Source of the DNA: Cyanobacterium sp. Dongsha4
GTDB taxonomy: Bacteria > Cyanobacteriota > Cyanobacteriia > Cyanobacteriales > Cyanobacteriaceae
DNA length: 64,000 nt
NCBI RefSeq assembly: GCF_036345015.1
Contig: NZ_CP084098.1
Coordinates: forward strand, 4,167,326-4,231,325
Direction: 5' to 3'
The position numbers and the translations under genes are program-made. Numbering within the stretch: the stretch's first letter is position 1; the number at the start of each line of letters is the position of its first letter. The notes under the pieces were generated by a model. That model worked only from the letters and a program-made list of their open reading frames with translations, was not told the origin of the DNA and did not search any database. Of the stretch, positions 18,601-25,798 are shown in pieces.

Positions 18601-20629
18601 TAATAAGGGTAGTGTGATTGTTGTATTTGGCGGAGATAGTAGTCTTTGGCAACCTATACAATTCGGTATTCCTTTTCCCTTAGAGGGGATAAACAATTCC
18701 TATGGTTTTGTTATTGAGGGATTGCCTAATTCTGAGGCAGGAACTTCAATTAGTGGAGGAGATGACGTTAATGGGGATGGTTTCGATGACTTCATGATTG
18801 GTGCTCCGGGGAATAACGATGAGCTAAGTTATGTTCTCTTTGGCAGTGACTTTAATCAGACAGTTAATCAAACGGGAACTATTGGCGATGATGTCATGCT
18901 CGGTACACCCACAGGAGAAAGTTTTGTTGCAGGGCAAGGAGATGACCAAATTTACGCCAATGGCGGTTTAGATGTGGTTTATGCGGGGACAGGAGATGAC
19001 TTTGTTTCCGTTGCTGACACCTATTTTCGTCGCTTAGATGGAGGGGCGGGGTTAGATGTTTTAGAATTACATGGTTATAACGGACAAGATTGGGATATTA
19101 CCACACTTGCTCCGGGAGTAAGGGTTCAAGACTTTGAAGTAATTAATATTCTCGATTATGGAGCTAATACGTTAACTCTTAATTCCGTGAGTGTTACTAA
19201 TTTATTGAGTAACAACACCCTTATTGTTTTGATGGATAGCGTTGATAGCCTCATTTTAAGTGATGATTTTAGTTCAGCAGGAACTACTTATCAATATGGT
19301 GATAAATACTATCAATATACTTCTGATATTTCAGCGGCGATAGTTTTAGTCAACCAAGCCAACGCTCCAACCTACACAGCCCCTAGCAACAATCGTCCTG
19401 CTCCAATCCTACCCTCTGTCGATGAAGATGTTAGTTTAAACTCCCTCAGTGATTTTACATCCGATTCTCCATCACAATCTCTTCTTTCTAATCCTAATGC
19501 TCCGACCCAATTATTTGTTAGCAATCCTAAGAGTTCAGAAAACCAAGGCAGTGTTGATTTTAAAATTGAACGAACGGGAAATTTAGATAAGTATGTGGAA
19601 ATTAGTTATCTAACTCAAGATGGAAGGGCAAAAAGTGGCAGAAACTATAATTCTGTAGCAGGTAAAGCAATATTCAGCCCGGGAGAAAGCACTATTACTG
19701 TGTCTGTCCCTTTAATACTCGATGATGTTTATACGGGTACAAGAGATTTTGGTTTGTTAGTGACTCTTGAAGAAGAAAGTTTCAATCCTCTAACTAATGA
19801 ATTTCATCTGTCTGTAGATTCTACCGATGGACAAATCCGTAATTGGAATCACATCATCAATGATCAGCCTCTCAGTGTTATAGATGGACAGTTAGAATTT
19901 CGTGTGACTACTACAGATGGTAAAGGAACAATAAAAATCTATTTTGACTGCGATCGAGATTTTAATAGTTATTATGCCTTCAATAACGAAACTCAAACCT
20001 ATCAGGCATTTGAATTTAATGGTGATATGGGGGCAGAATTATTTGATGAGGATAATGATGGTCATTATGAGGGAGTTATTTTACAGGTTCAAGATGGTAG
20101 CGAATACGATTTAGATGGAGCTGAAAATGGGATTGTTCTCCAACGAGGATTTTTTGCTAAAGGCGATCGCCCCTTAGTTACTTTAAATCAACCTATGTAC
20201 CGTTTTCGCAATACTAGCTATGATACTGGAGTTTATCTTTATGCAGGGACAACAGAAAGTGTTTCTATTCGGGAAAACTATCCCAATTTTGTGGAGGAAG
20301 GATTAGCTTTTTATGTTTCCACAACTCCTCAAGATGGTTTAATTGCTTTTAATCGTTTCCAAAATATGAATTTACCCGGTGCTTACCTATACGCAGGAGA
20401 AAGTGAAAGTGAGTCTATTCGAAGAAATTACCCTAATTTTGTGGAAGAGGGAATTGCCTTTTATGCTTATCCTCAAGGTTCACAAATAGCAGATCAAATT
20501 TCTCGTTTCCAAAATAGTAGTTTACCCGGTACATATCTTTATACAGGTCAACCTGAAACAGATAGTGTCATCAACAACTATTCTAATTTCAATCTTGAAG
20601 GAATTGCGTTTGAAGCGATTTTAACTTAA
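9623..20629 (+). CDS. Giant mosaic surface/secreted protein A (SwmB-like, LamG, FG-GAP, lectin, Calx-beta)
   Basis: A 3668-residue protein with no N-terminal signal peptide. Visible order: a beta-propeller-like start (about 1-250); four SwmB-type beta repeats (about 560-1070); a LamG/concanavalin-like domain (about 1270-1460); FG-GAP repeats with DxDGDGxxD loops (about 1725-2235); two Asp boxes, STDGGITW and STDGGQTW (about 2295 and 2342); a bulb-type lectin domain with MQDDGNFVLY (about 2490-2560); more FG-GAP repeats (about 2680-3080); RTX-like GDD/AGTGDD turns (about 3083-3135); a Calx-beta domain (about 3300-3380); a choice-of-anchor-U-like region (about 3395-3520); and three 50-residue repeats to the end. 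It is probably a calcium-binding cell-surface or extracellular adhesin exported by a type I-like route (inferred). No transporter is adjacent and no clear ribosome-binding site precedes the ATG. Confidence 0.85.
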   Translation: MTINLSNRLSSITKDSAGVTHIVWVEDATLFHATYDDNSATWINRTAIASVGSQKIVSLNLIANDNLIEISNSTNKLPGLAVVYQQGSENESNIFYTAAQYDASGKTQWLDKPQALTADQVGDLEPRAIATDDGTIFVVGQKVNTDNVTNQAIREDTDLYYQSFNVSSSQFTTSAESNSLSSSATLRLQTNVLGYSGQNQAVAASYSPLSNTEAATLAQSAFNGQELNWEASSNFSPSALEFIFSKGTKDKVRKTLKNAFGGLSLDISLQGSSGNNPNWSLFGGGVSTDGKLLLNAVASLSYAKASDKKTPLQRQVKTRITTNNQTNAVNFSVTLSSLYTYGNKKKSTGKFPLVLETGSLGLSFAFTFPIVGGVELSEFDTNLFSLNAFLNAGITLQWQLNPKDPNTYQSILFPYINDNDSTAALLVGDSFATLPGFSQFAAINALLADIIVAFESIDNQGPLSLESLLIAIPIQGGVELNVDIPFVFKLKGSVGVFLDGTFLLKGTSDSPKDTFTLGLPYSLAVQVLGLINAKIGGFPTWTWPESSSESLTSNNSAEVLSATGTLPTVEGSLLTIPFSTSLNPDLNLNPEEFTVQVMNPDGTQSTIPVFAVIVEENAVILRLEQSIPYTILNDQPLTDNITVSYSGTQPLNGFTESTVINNSAQTLVYTYDPTSGTGDNYANSNQQITIVFNTPLNTDIVPDSSQFVVTDSDGTVINLIPFEENNQNPIYVNQNTVILTLEGTIPSGENYTVQYTPVTGANNNLESASNQDITSFTISNSTPSTTAGNINTTFISAESTNQVLNKIENDFAQDSPPTLALTSEGDILLGWSSDAPNLLPISALAQGSNIYLTFGENLANNQGNYLNPTADQFIVVIDGVTQSLSATQLPSVEGNTLVLTLDQPIADNATTISVDYNLVASEGDVSSNLAYIDLTGTTFWLEEFTDLPVDLINESNSPTVLNLEVNGTIYNGYALNQTIVIPFDQELLFTSENNQIPSDTFTVLVDGQGVGVLQAIINDTSVVLTLDNSIQIGQGNTVSVDYISDPDNPLKGINDQVVASFSLSSILTTATNSGTVIKTAFSPFGDSGISEIITVPGTKGLNFDVASALTTDNINVLAWVQVDNSDLIIQQIPGQTYTNEQIEQINSAISESDIYYSILGADNQWSLAQPIAPMQTGQDQKVTLGKGPNGDLIAAWLNTQQASNGDTETTIYWSSFNGTDWTTPQTLLSEISPNAFTELTISSINNQPAIFWTESQPASYSDRVLSLQPLVYLRLGELSGTTAINEGESAPSLNGTYSGNFTFNQIGALDDIANNSGDPNPAVLFNGGGVSLDSSIPVSIQGFSVEFWFKLPSLNAIPNLVSMADVFLFTVNDTQLSFSLDNSDNSTISINPPLDIDTWYYVVGTYDGTQDILSLYLNGELVGTMEDVSFANLPPSGKLDIVGQGGSVYVDEVAFYNSVLSYVPSSNSLTASNVTDLTGSQFLDGALGTNEIGNNYNAQYLDPVPAGPEAHYSVWNPATNSWQQDGQIEPTPAITPTILSDANYPIWDIVSATTSPTGTIIFPNGQADSIFQVQLKGEQNREITGISVTVSGTGLLWGVGEQGNGTPIGGYQVGVILGETVTNNNNQLAFAESATLLNSLNSNLPQLNHQIMGETEVLNLLIDETGNTFSETPTVTVYFKDGGTLTPEVTGFSNSGGTTQGTNDLGTQVLGIATVTEANDASLANIDSGFIIDTDNPAIASVLASAFNSNGSLAYVAVGNRGYTDSDGNLVSGGTIQILLPDDSVLKGGETKPLTTTDLSGNPGGVLITGIADSGLLNGGVSMSLATGDIDGDGVDDLVIGDANANNGNGAIYVIYGSYLTSNPGITIDVSTLTATPSSIGYAIAPNISDAQAGFSVIVGNFDGDSKFTRNDIAFGAPGVGDGGAVYVAYNGLTSFTPVYTGTNSERAGFALGVSHHSTENPTTFTGSSTSDDLFIGSPAYQVEVANQWKGKGGLPSGSQSLYPDSTSIGAGAVHVFSSGNNGFSQWATYTGPNVPAANGVAANYLAGGAIASEDLNGDGRQDLAISATGVNANAGAVYIINGDGATQNVQPQTVNDISNLIINGSIVNGKAGTVISAPGDLNGDGYQDFLITAPQASNGTGQSYLLFGPLNLTEVGTSFDLGVTSQDKTFLLNGNLPYQLAGSAAIGLGNITSKKGSNNQSVDSLLITAPNAQQVYAVYGQPYLEDDGSIKLANIASDNGFVIDGNSFSTFNVVNPEIPNQATNLMPSLVSHQGTLYMAVKGEGSSTDIYITTSTDGGITWSPATVAIAGATNFSPSLAVYNDVLYLAYTGLDPQLNILASTDGGQTWSPQSVIGQTSNNSPTLVVYQDQLFTFFTADNQTDSILYIYSDNPLETWSSNFAVTFSGGNQTSASAVSATVFDGALYLAYQTGTQSSPGNTFDITSTNGADLNNLSWAIASIPNIVSNQPPALTSDGTTLYLTNTTGYTLTLTEVGSLVLLSPTGEQVWEARNSNNEVITGANIALMQDDGNFVLYANTNLTNPLWATATNRGSVNYLQLGSDGGLYIIDSETNTVLVTLYDNNGTANPNNSSNAKLEEGSQLLLRQTLQSGNSFISIYDGVGTGEPVWTTVEISGNSNYAPPPTIVDNKLYLVNSIANAGYQVLDSSLPPFSLSNNGNIVQMLGDINGDGFADVFSGGSNAGVIIFGDSTKDLLTEASTSDDLIITVQGADIQDVINIDDFNGDGLGDFGVIDSEGNFYIILGNPDLGETTQLTLTDPVTNVSSIESVIGIGKWFNNGYDDLLVVGENPFIGQGINLFTALGNNQETTFFSESDLTFISSSDPQLKSTGTGIDYDGDGSNNLLYSPSNESGFSNRSFSEADLFGDGKPVLTVDVPSPSTINQLQSIGDFNGDGIEDLAVFVNDYIDGVEGKHPQAILIYYGNANGLTNSSQPDLFFAYSDPNSSEQISTLAQAGDVNGDGFDDFLVSSSNSNNNKGSVIVVFGGDSSLWQPIQFGIPFPLEGINNSYGFVIEGLPNSEAGTSISGGDDVNGDGFDDFMIGAPGNNDELSYVLFGSDFNQTVNQTGTIGDDVMLGTPTGESFVAGQGDDQIYANGGLDVVYAGTGDDFVSVADTYFRRLDGGAGLDVLELHGYNGQDWDITTLAPGVRVQDFEVINILDYGANTLTLNSVSVTNLLSNNTLIVLMDSVDSLILSDDFSSAGTTYQYGDKYYQYTSDISAAIVLVNQANAPTYTAPSNNRPAPILPSVDEDVSLNSLSDFTSDSPSQSLLSNPNAPTQLFVSNPKSSENQGSVDFKIERTGNLDKYVEISYLTQDGRAKSGRNYNSVAGKAIFSPGESTITVSVPLILDDVYTGTRDFGLLVTLEEESFNPLTNEFHLSVDSTDGQIRNWNHIINDQPLSVIDGQLEFRVTTTDGKGTIKIYFDCDRDFNSYYAFNNETQTYQAFEFNGDMGAELFDEDNDGHYEGVILQVQDGSEYDLDGAENGIVLQRGFFAKGDRPLVTLNQPMYRFRNTSYDTGVYLYAGTTESVSIRENYPNFVEEGLAFYVSTTPQDGLIAFNRFQNMNLPGAYLYAGESESESIRRNYPNFVEEGIAFYAYPQGSQIADQISRFQNSSLPGTYLYTGQPETDSVINNYSNFNLEGIAFEAILT
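20198..20626 (+). repeat. Triple C-terminal repeat of giant protein A (DUF5648-like)
   Basis: Three units whose R-F dipeptides begin at residues 3527, 3578 and 3628 (spacings 51 and 50). The pattern is R-F-Q/R-N, P-G-x-Y-L-Y-x-G, E-x-x-S-I-x-x-N-Y-x-N-F, E-E-G-x-A-F. The last unit ends EGIAFEAILT at the C-terminus. It resembles the DUF5648 repeat (YRF...E...EG.AFY). The same module closes the proteins at 38955-50387 and 62614-63861. Confidence 0.85.
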
Positions 20630-20820
20630 ACTCAAATTTTGCCTATTTGATTTGTAAATATTTTGAACTATTACCTGTTACCTAACCTCTTGATACCAGT
20701 TTTTCAGCAAATCCTAATTAATTATTAGAAAAAAGTATCTCCTCTCCGATGGGAGAGGGGTTAGGGAGAGGACAAAAAGTGTTTTTTATTTATTCAAAAT
20801 GCCTTCAGAAATTTCCCATT

Positions 20821-21522
20821 TTAATGGGTATCAAAAACATAAATTTGTTTAGCGACCAAAAAACGAATAGGTAAATAATCCGTCAAACTATTAGCAATAA
20901 ATATAGCTTCCTCATAATTATTGGTTGTAGTTACTGTTAAAGATAAACCATAATTTACCCCTAAAGGATCAATTAAAATAAAATAACGATTATCCGTTTG
21001 TAAATATTGTTGAGAATAATTAGATTTTATTTCTTCTAAACAGTTTGTTATTACTTCGTTATCATTGATATGAACTTGTGTTTCTTGTTGAGTGGTATAG
21101 AGTTTTTCTAAGGTATAAACAATAAAACCATAATCTAAACAAGGACAATAATAAGGATCAAAAGGAGAATTTTTATACAATAAAGAGAATTTATTATTAC
21201 TATAAAAAAAATATAAATTTTCTGTTGTTTCTGCAAAATCAAAAGGTTTTTCTTTTAAAAATAAAGGAGAATTATCAGTAAAATTACCTTCTTTCATCCA
21301 ATACCGAGAATCATCTATTAACCCCTCTTCAACATCAATAAAATATTCTGGTTGTTCCACCAATTCTTCCAAATGAGCAATTAAAATTCTAGCTTGTCCT
21401 CGTCTGCTGAGAAAATTTTTTTCCTCAATTAACTCATCACAGTTTTTTTTAATTAACCATAAAATTTCTTCAATTTCGGGATTTAAGCGAGGTTGTAAAG
21501 GATCATATTTTTTGTCCATCAT
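20821..21522 (-). CDS. Hypothetical protein, operon partner of the TPR gene
   Basis: A 233-residue soluble protein that I do not recognise. The N-terminal 60 residues are helical (NPEIEEILWLIKKNCDELIE, then RRGQARILIAHLEELV); the middle is rich in Phe and Tyr, and the C-terminal part looks alpha/beta. It starts 20 bp downstream of the TPR gene stop on the same strand, so they are probably co-transcribed. A dispersed Pyr/Pur-rich repeat (about 20735-20775) lies in the 191-bp gap to the convergent giant gene. Confidence 0.6.
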   Translation of the reverse strand: MMDKKYDPLQPRLNPEIEEILWLIKKNCDELIEEKNFLSRRGQARILIAHLEELVEQPEYFIDVEEGLIDDSRYWMKEGNFTDNSPLFLKEKPFDFAETTENLYFFYSNNKFSLLYKNSPFDPYYCPCLDYGFIVYTLEKLYTTQQETQVHINDNEVITNCLEEIKSNYSQQYLQTDNRYFILIDPLGVNYGLSLTVTTTNNYEEAIFIANSLTDYLPIRFLVAKQIYVFDTH

Positions 21523-21542
21523 AAATTTTTTTAGTCACTATC

Positions 21543-23171
21543 TTATCTTGGTTTCGTATTCCAAGGATCTATGGACATTTTATCAAAGTTGTTTTCTTTT
21601 GGTACTTTAATAAGATCATTATTCACTATTACTTTGTTATCATCTTCATGATGTTCTTTTTCTGGTAACAAATCTGATGTTATTTCTGGAGTGAATTGTT
21701 CAGGTTTTTTTAATTGACTTTTTCCCTTGATATTTTGATTATATTCTGGATTATCTTTATTATCTTTTCTTTGTTTTTGTTGTTGTAAATATTCTAGTAA
21801 AAATTGCTTGTTATATTTAGCTTGTATAAATTCATTATCTAGTTCACAGGCTTTGTCATAGTGAATAATTGCTTGTCTATATTTACCTAAATCTACATAA
21901 ATAATTGCTAAATTATAATAGGCTTTTACATAATTTGGTACTAAATTAATGGCTGATTTATAGTTATAAATTGCCTGATTTATTTCCCCTAAATCGTTAT
22001 AGATGATTGCTAAATTATAATAGGCTTTAGCCAGAGAGGGATTTAACTGTAATGCTTTTTTATAATCTTCTAATGCACCCTCTTTATCTCCCAATTCATA
22101 GCGAATATTTCCCCTATTATAAAACCCTTGGTAAAGATTGTTATTTAAAATAAGTACTTGGGAATAGTCCTCAAAAGCCTTTAATAAACTATTTGTTTTT
22201 TCATAACATAAAGCTCTTCTGTAGTAAGCATAAATGGAAAGAGGATTAATTTTTATTTCTTCTGTATAATCTGATATTGCTTCTTGATAATTTTGTATTT
22301 TATATTTTATATAACCTCGCCAATGATAAGCCAAATCATAATTAGGATATATAATAATAGCTTGATTAAGATCTGCTAATGCTCCTTGTTGGCTACCTAT
22401 TTTCCATTTTGCGATCGCTCTTAATAAATAAACTTTATAATCGATAGAATTATTTTTTAAAACTTGATCATAGCAGTAAATAGCACTTAAATAATCACCA
22501 TGATTGTTATGTAAACTAGCCTGTTTTAAATAGTCATATTTTTGATCTAAATAAGATGTTAAATAAAATTTTAACCCTCCCATATATAACAGATGAGAAA
22601 ATGAAAAAGTGAATCTATTTTGCTTTTTAGAAATACTTAAGGTGTAGGTAGGTAAAAATCCAGCAAAAATAATCTTATATGGACTTTTGTTTAATGTTAA
22701 ATCTCTCTCAGAAAAAACACATAATACAACTTGATTGTTTTTAACTTCTTCTGGGGTAAAAAACCATTTGACATCAGCAAAGTCAGCAATATTTACAGAA
22801 TCACCTATGACTAATTTGACGATAATACGAAAGTTATGATTATCCTTTAATGCGAGAATCAAAAAATCATCAAGAAAATGTTGTTCTGGATTTACTTCCA
22901 CTAGCAAATCGCCAAAACTTAAATTAACACAGTATTTTATCAGTTTATTTTTAAAGATATTTTCCTTTAATTGACTATCATGATTTTCTAAGGTTTCTTG
23001 TAATTTTTCTGCTAATTTTTCAGAAGATTGAATCAGAGGAATAGCTTTATTTTTATCAATAACAAAAGACTCTCCAAATACACCCTTAAAACGATGAGAC
23101 AAAAAATGTTCTGATTTAAGACGGTGAATGAAGTCTTCTTGTTGACTTTTGAGTAGAGCAACCCAGTCCAT
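21543..23171 (-). CDS. TPR-repeat protein
   Basis: A 542-residue protein. The first 200 residues form an alpha/beta domain I do not recognise (VALLKSQQEDFIHRLKSEHF at the start, then strands such as FRIIVKLVIGDS). From about 212 to 445 there are about seven tetratricopeptide repeats (for example AYYNLAIIYNDLGEINQAIY and AYYNLAIIYVDLGKYRQAII). A low-complexity charged tail rich in Lys, Gln, Asn and Glu follows. TPRs serve as protein-binding scaffolds; the partner is unknown. The N-terminal domain may bind something related to the downstream gene, 20 bp away. Confidence 0.75.
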   Translation of the reverse strand: MDWVALLKSQQEDFIHRLKSEHFLSHRFKGVFGESFVIDKNKAIPLIQSSEKLAEKLQETLENHDSQLKENIFKNKLIKYCVNLSFGDLLVEVNPEQHFLDDFLILALKDNHNFRIIVKLVIGDSVNIADFADVKWFFTPEEVKNNQVVLCVFSERDLTLNKSPYKIIFAGFLPTYTLSISKKQNRFTFSFSHLLYMGGLKFYLTSYLDQKYDYLKQASLHNNHGDYLSAIYCYDQVLKNNSIDYKVYLLRAIAKWKIGSQQGALADLNQAIIIYPNYDLAYHWRGYIKYKIQNYQEAISDYTEEIKINPLSIYAYYRRALCYEKTNSLLKAFEDYSQVLILNNNLYQGFYNRGNIRYELGDKEGALEDYKKALQLNPSLAKAYYNLAIIYNDLGEINQAIYNYKSAINLVPNYVKAYYNLAIIYVDLGKYRQAIIHYDKACELDNEFIQAKYNKQFLLEYLQQQKQRKDNKDNPEYNQNIKGKSQLKKPEQFTPEITSDLLPEKEHHEDDNKVIVNNDLIKVPKENNFDKMSIDPWNTKPR

Positions 23172-23512
23172 AGTTTTTAATTAGACATCATCTTTCCTAG
23201 TTAATAAGTAATACGATTAGATGGGGAAATCGGGGCTTAGGGTATTGGAGTATAGGGGTATTAAGGGATTGGGGAGAAACGAGTTAGGAGTTAGGAGTTA
23301 GGAGTTAGGAGTTAGGAGTTAGGAGTTAGGAGTTAGGGGTTAGGGGTATTGTGTTAGGGGATTAGAAGAAACTAATTCTTAAAGTGCCGAAGTTACTTAC
23401 TAATTACTAATGGTTTATTACCTTTGCCCCTTGCCCTTTTAACTTTGCCCTTTTAACTTTGCCCCTCACCCTTTTAACTTTGCCATTCCTTATATGATAG
23501 CTAACACCTGAA
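23172..23512. repeat. Intergenic repeat block with an AGGAGTT heptad array
   Basis: This 341-bp gap contains no gene. From 23281 to about 23338 the heptamer AGGAGTT is repeated about eight times in perfect tandem, flanked by degenerate TTAGGGG units. Further on, 23420-23485 has several copies of CCCTTTTAACTTTGCC. Heptanucleotide short tandem repeats of this kind are well known in cyanobacteria. The sequence GGGGCTTAGGGTATTGGAG at the left also occurs near 32857, which links this block to the MITE-rich region. Confidence 0.85.
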
Positions 23513-25636
23513 TTATAAAACTTTAATTTCTTGAATCAACCATTTATCACCCTCTTTTACTAAAGAATACTCCACTAATAACCGTTCTTCATAAGAAAAT
23601 CTGGGTTTTAATGCACCGTTTTGATAATATTGAGATTTTTCCCACACTTCGGCTTTAATAATGGCTTCTGTCGTATTTTGGGGGTTAACTTCTGCTGACT
23701 GTATTTTAATATCATGTTCATAACGTCTATAAGCATTAATTCTTCTTAAAGCATTACCATTGGCAATCCACACGGAAGCAAGGGGTTGAGAAAGCACCTG
23801 ATTGAGTAGGATAAAATTATAATTAGGCCCTGTGGCTTCTTGTTTGGCATTTAGCCATCCTGCAATAATTTCTGATGCTTTTTCTGGAGTTAATTGATTT
23901 TGTAAATTCTCTTTAATTAACTCTTTTTCTGGGGAAGGTAATTCAATTAAAGGTTCTGACAGGGGTATATTCAAGGGTTCAGATTTTGGTTTAAATAAGA
24001 TTTTAACAGCTAAAAATGCGATCGCAGTTGAAAGAATTAAGCCAATTAAGGGGACAAAAACAGGATTTTTGTACCAAGGAGATAAATTTCGGGGCGTTGA
24101 CTTAGCAACAGATGGTGTCTCTTCCTCCGAATCTGTTTCCATTTCTGCATCGAGAAAATCACCAAAACCGATTAAATCCTCTGAAGGGGATAATTCATCC
24201 TCTACCAACAAAGATGTGGTTTGCTTTTCTTCCTCTGCTTCTATTACTTGAGTATTGGCAATGTGGGATTGGTTTTCTTGTGTGTTATCGTCAATAATCT
24301 TTTCTTCCTCGCTGGTAGATAAGGTTGATGCAGAATAATTAACTTGTGAGATATTGTTAACTTCTACAGAAGGGGAAGATTCGTTTAAGAATTCTGTTTC
24401 ATTAATTAAAGGAGGAGAGATGCTTTCTAAATAATTTTGTACTTTCTCATCCGCAAAGTAGGCTTGTAAAGAAGAATCCACATCCCTTAAACCTTTAAAT
24501 TGGGGAAAAACTTCTGTTTGTAACCATTTTTCCGTATAAACACACAATCCGGGTAATAAATCGGGAGAATTAGCCGATATTTCTTGAATACGTGCGATCG
24601 CATCTTTTTCTTTACTCTGACTTAGGGAAAACTCCGCCTCAGTAGTCTGTCCTAATAATAAAGCACAAATAGACTGCTCTAAATAAACATCTTGATGAAT
24701 AGTTAAAGAAATTAAATTATTTTTTGCCTTAATAATTAAATCAGGTTTTCTTTCAGTAAATCCTCTCGCCAAACAAGCATAAGCAGTTAAATAAGCCGCC
24801 GCAGGAGAGGGTCTTTTTGCCTCATTTTCAAATAAAATTTGTTGCTCTTCTGCTGTTAAATAAACTCTAATTTGTTGTATAAAACGTAAAAAACTATCAA
24901 CATTTAATCCAGAATCATCAATTTTTTGACTCTCAATACCTCCCCTAACATTCAACATTTCCTGAAGCAAATTAAGAGCTTTTTCTCTATCTTCTTTTAT
25001 TTCATTTTCTCTAGTTAATAATTCTAAAATTTCATAGGGTTTTAATTTTCCTAAATCTTGCTTAATTTCCTTTTTTAAAGGCTGAAATAAATCTTCTTGA
25101 TTTAAAAGATTATAAGACTTTTGCAAATAATTAGCCGCTAATTCATATTCTTTATCTTGCCACTTCTCTCTTGCTAATTCTAAATAGGCTAAAACCGCCG
25201 TTAAAATTAAATCTTGCCAAATAAAATCAATTTCTCCTTTGTTATCCGTTAAATCTTCTAGGTTATTTTTATCTTCAAGGTAGGGTGTTGCTAATCTTAA
25301 AACTAATTCAAAATCTCCTAAATCATAAAGAATAATTAACGCCCCTACTAACAAATCATTGGTAATTTCTACCGTAACTTCTTCCGATGTTTCAAGAAAA
25401 ATATCCTCTTGGGATTCTTTCGTAAATAGAGATGACTCATATTCTAGGCGCGATTCTTCATCTTTTAAGACATCATAAGCAACTTTAAGTAAGTTCTGAC
25501 GAGAGGTGATGCCATATTCACTATAACCCTCATGGGGTAACTGAAGCAAACGATCTTCATAGGCTTGATTAATTAAATCTGAATCCGCCTGAAGGGGGAC
25601 TCCGAGAATACGAAAGTAATCTAAGGATATTTGCAC
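23513..25636 (-). CDS. ftn2: Cell division protein Ftn2/ZipN (ARC6 homologue)
   Basis: A 707-residue protein. The N-terminal J-like domain begins SLDYFRILGVPLQADSDLIN and runs to about 70, followed by an alpha-helical region (about 90-390). A low-complexity acidic Ser/Glu linker (about 400-520) precedes one transmembrane helix (VFVPLIGLILSTAIAFLAV, about 527-545) and a C-terminal IMS-type domain (about 575-705). This is the architecture of cyanobacterial Ftn2/ZipN/Cdv2, the ancestor of plastid ARC6. It is an inner-membrane protein that tethers FtsZ and organises the divisome. The gene stands alone, divergent from the kinase-like gene at 25799. Confidence 0.9.
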   Translation of the reverse strand: MQISLDYFRILGVPLQADSDLINQAYEDRLLQLPHEGYSEYGITSRQNLLKVAYDVLKDEESRLEYESSLFTKESQEDIFLETSEEVTVEITNDLLVGALIILYDLGDFELVLRLATPYLEDKNNLEDLTDNKGEIDFIWQDLILTAVLAYLELAREKWQDKEYELAANYLQKSYNLLNQEDLFQPLKKEIKQDLGKLKPYEILELLTRENEIKEDREKALNLLQEMLNVRGGIESQKIDDSGLNVDSFLRFIQQIRVYLTAEEQQILFENEAKRPSPAAAYLTAYACLARGFTERKPDLIIKAKNNLISLTIHQDVYLEQSICALLLGQTTEAEFSLSQSKEKDAIARIQEISANSPDLLPGLCVYTEKWLQTEVFPQFKGLRDVDSSLQAYFADEKVQNYLESISPPLINETEFLNESSPSVEVNNISQVNYSASTLSTSEEEKIIDDNTQENQSHIANTQVIEAEEEKQTTSLLVEDELSPSEDLIGFGDFLDAEMETDSEEETPSVAKSTPRNLSPWYKNPVFVPLIGLILSTAIAFLAVKILFKPKSEPLNIPLSEPLIELPSPEKELIKENLQNQLTPEKASEIIAGWLNAKQEATGPNYNFILLNQVLSQPLASVWIANGNALRRINAYRRYEHDIKIQSAEVNPQNTTEAIIKAEVWEKSQYYQNGALKPRFSYEERLLVEYSLVKEGDKWLIQEIKVL

Positions 25637-25798
25637 GACTAACTATAATTAAGATTGCAGAAGGACATTAATTTACTAACTTGAGATTTTAGCACTGACT
25701 ATTTGAATTAGAAATTGATTTCCATCGGGATTAAGAAAACTTGTTAACAAATACATAAAAATTACTTGGTATGATTAAATGACAATAGCTACCAAATT

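Noticed and set aside
18870-19030. Full RTX toxin-type nonapeptide block in giant protein A
   Set aside because: Only a few GDD/AGTGDD turns are present, not the regular GGxGxDxUx array, so I call it RTX-like at most.
23281-23345. CRISPR array
   Set aside because: The units are contiguous heptamers without spacers; no cas genes occur in the window.
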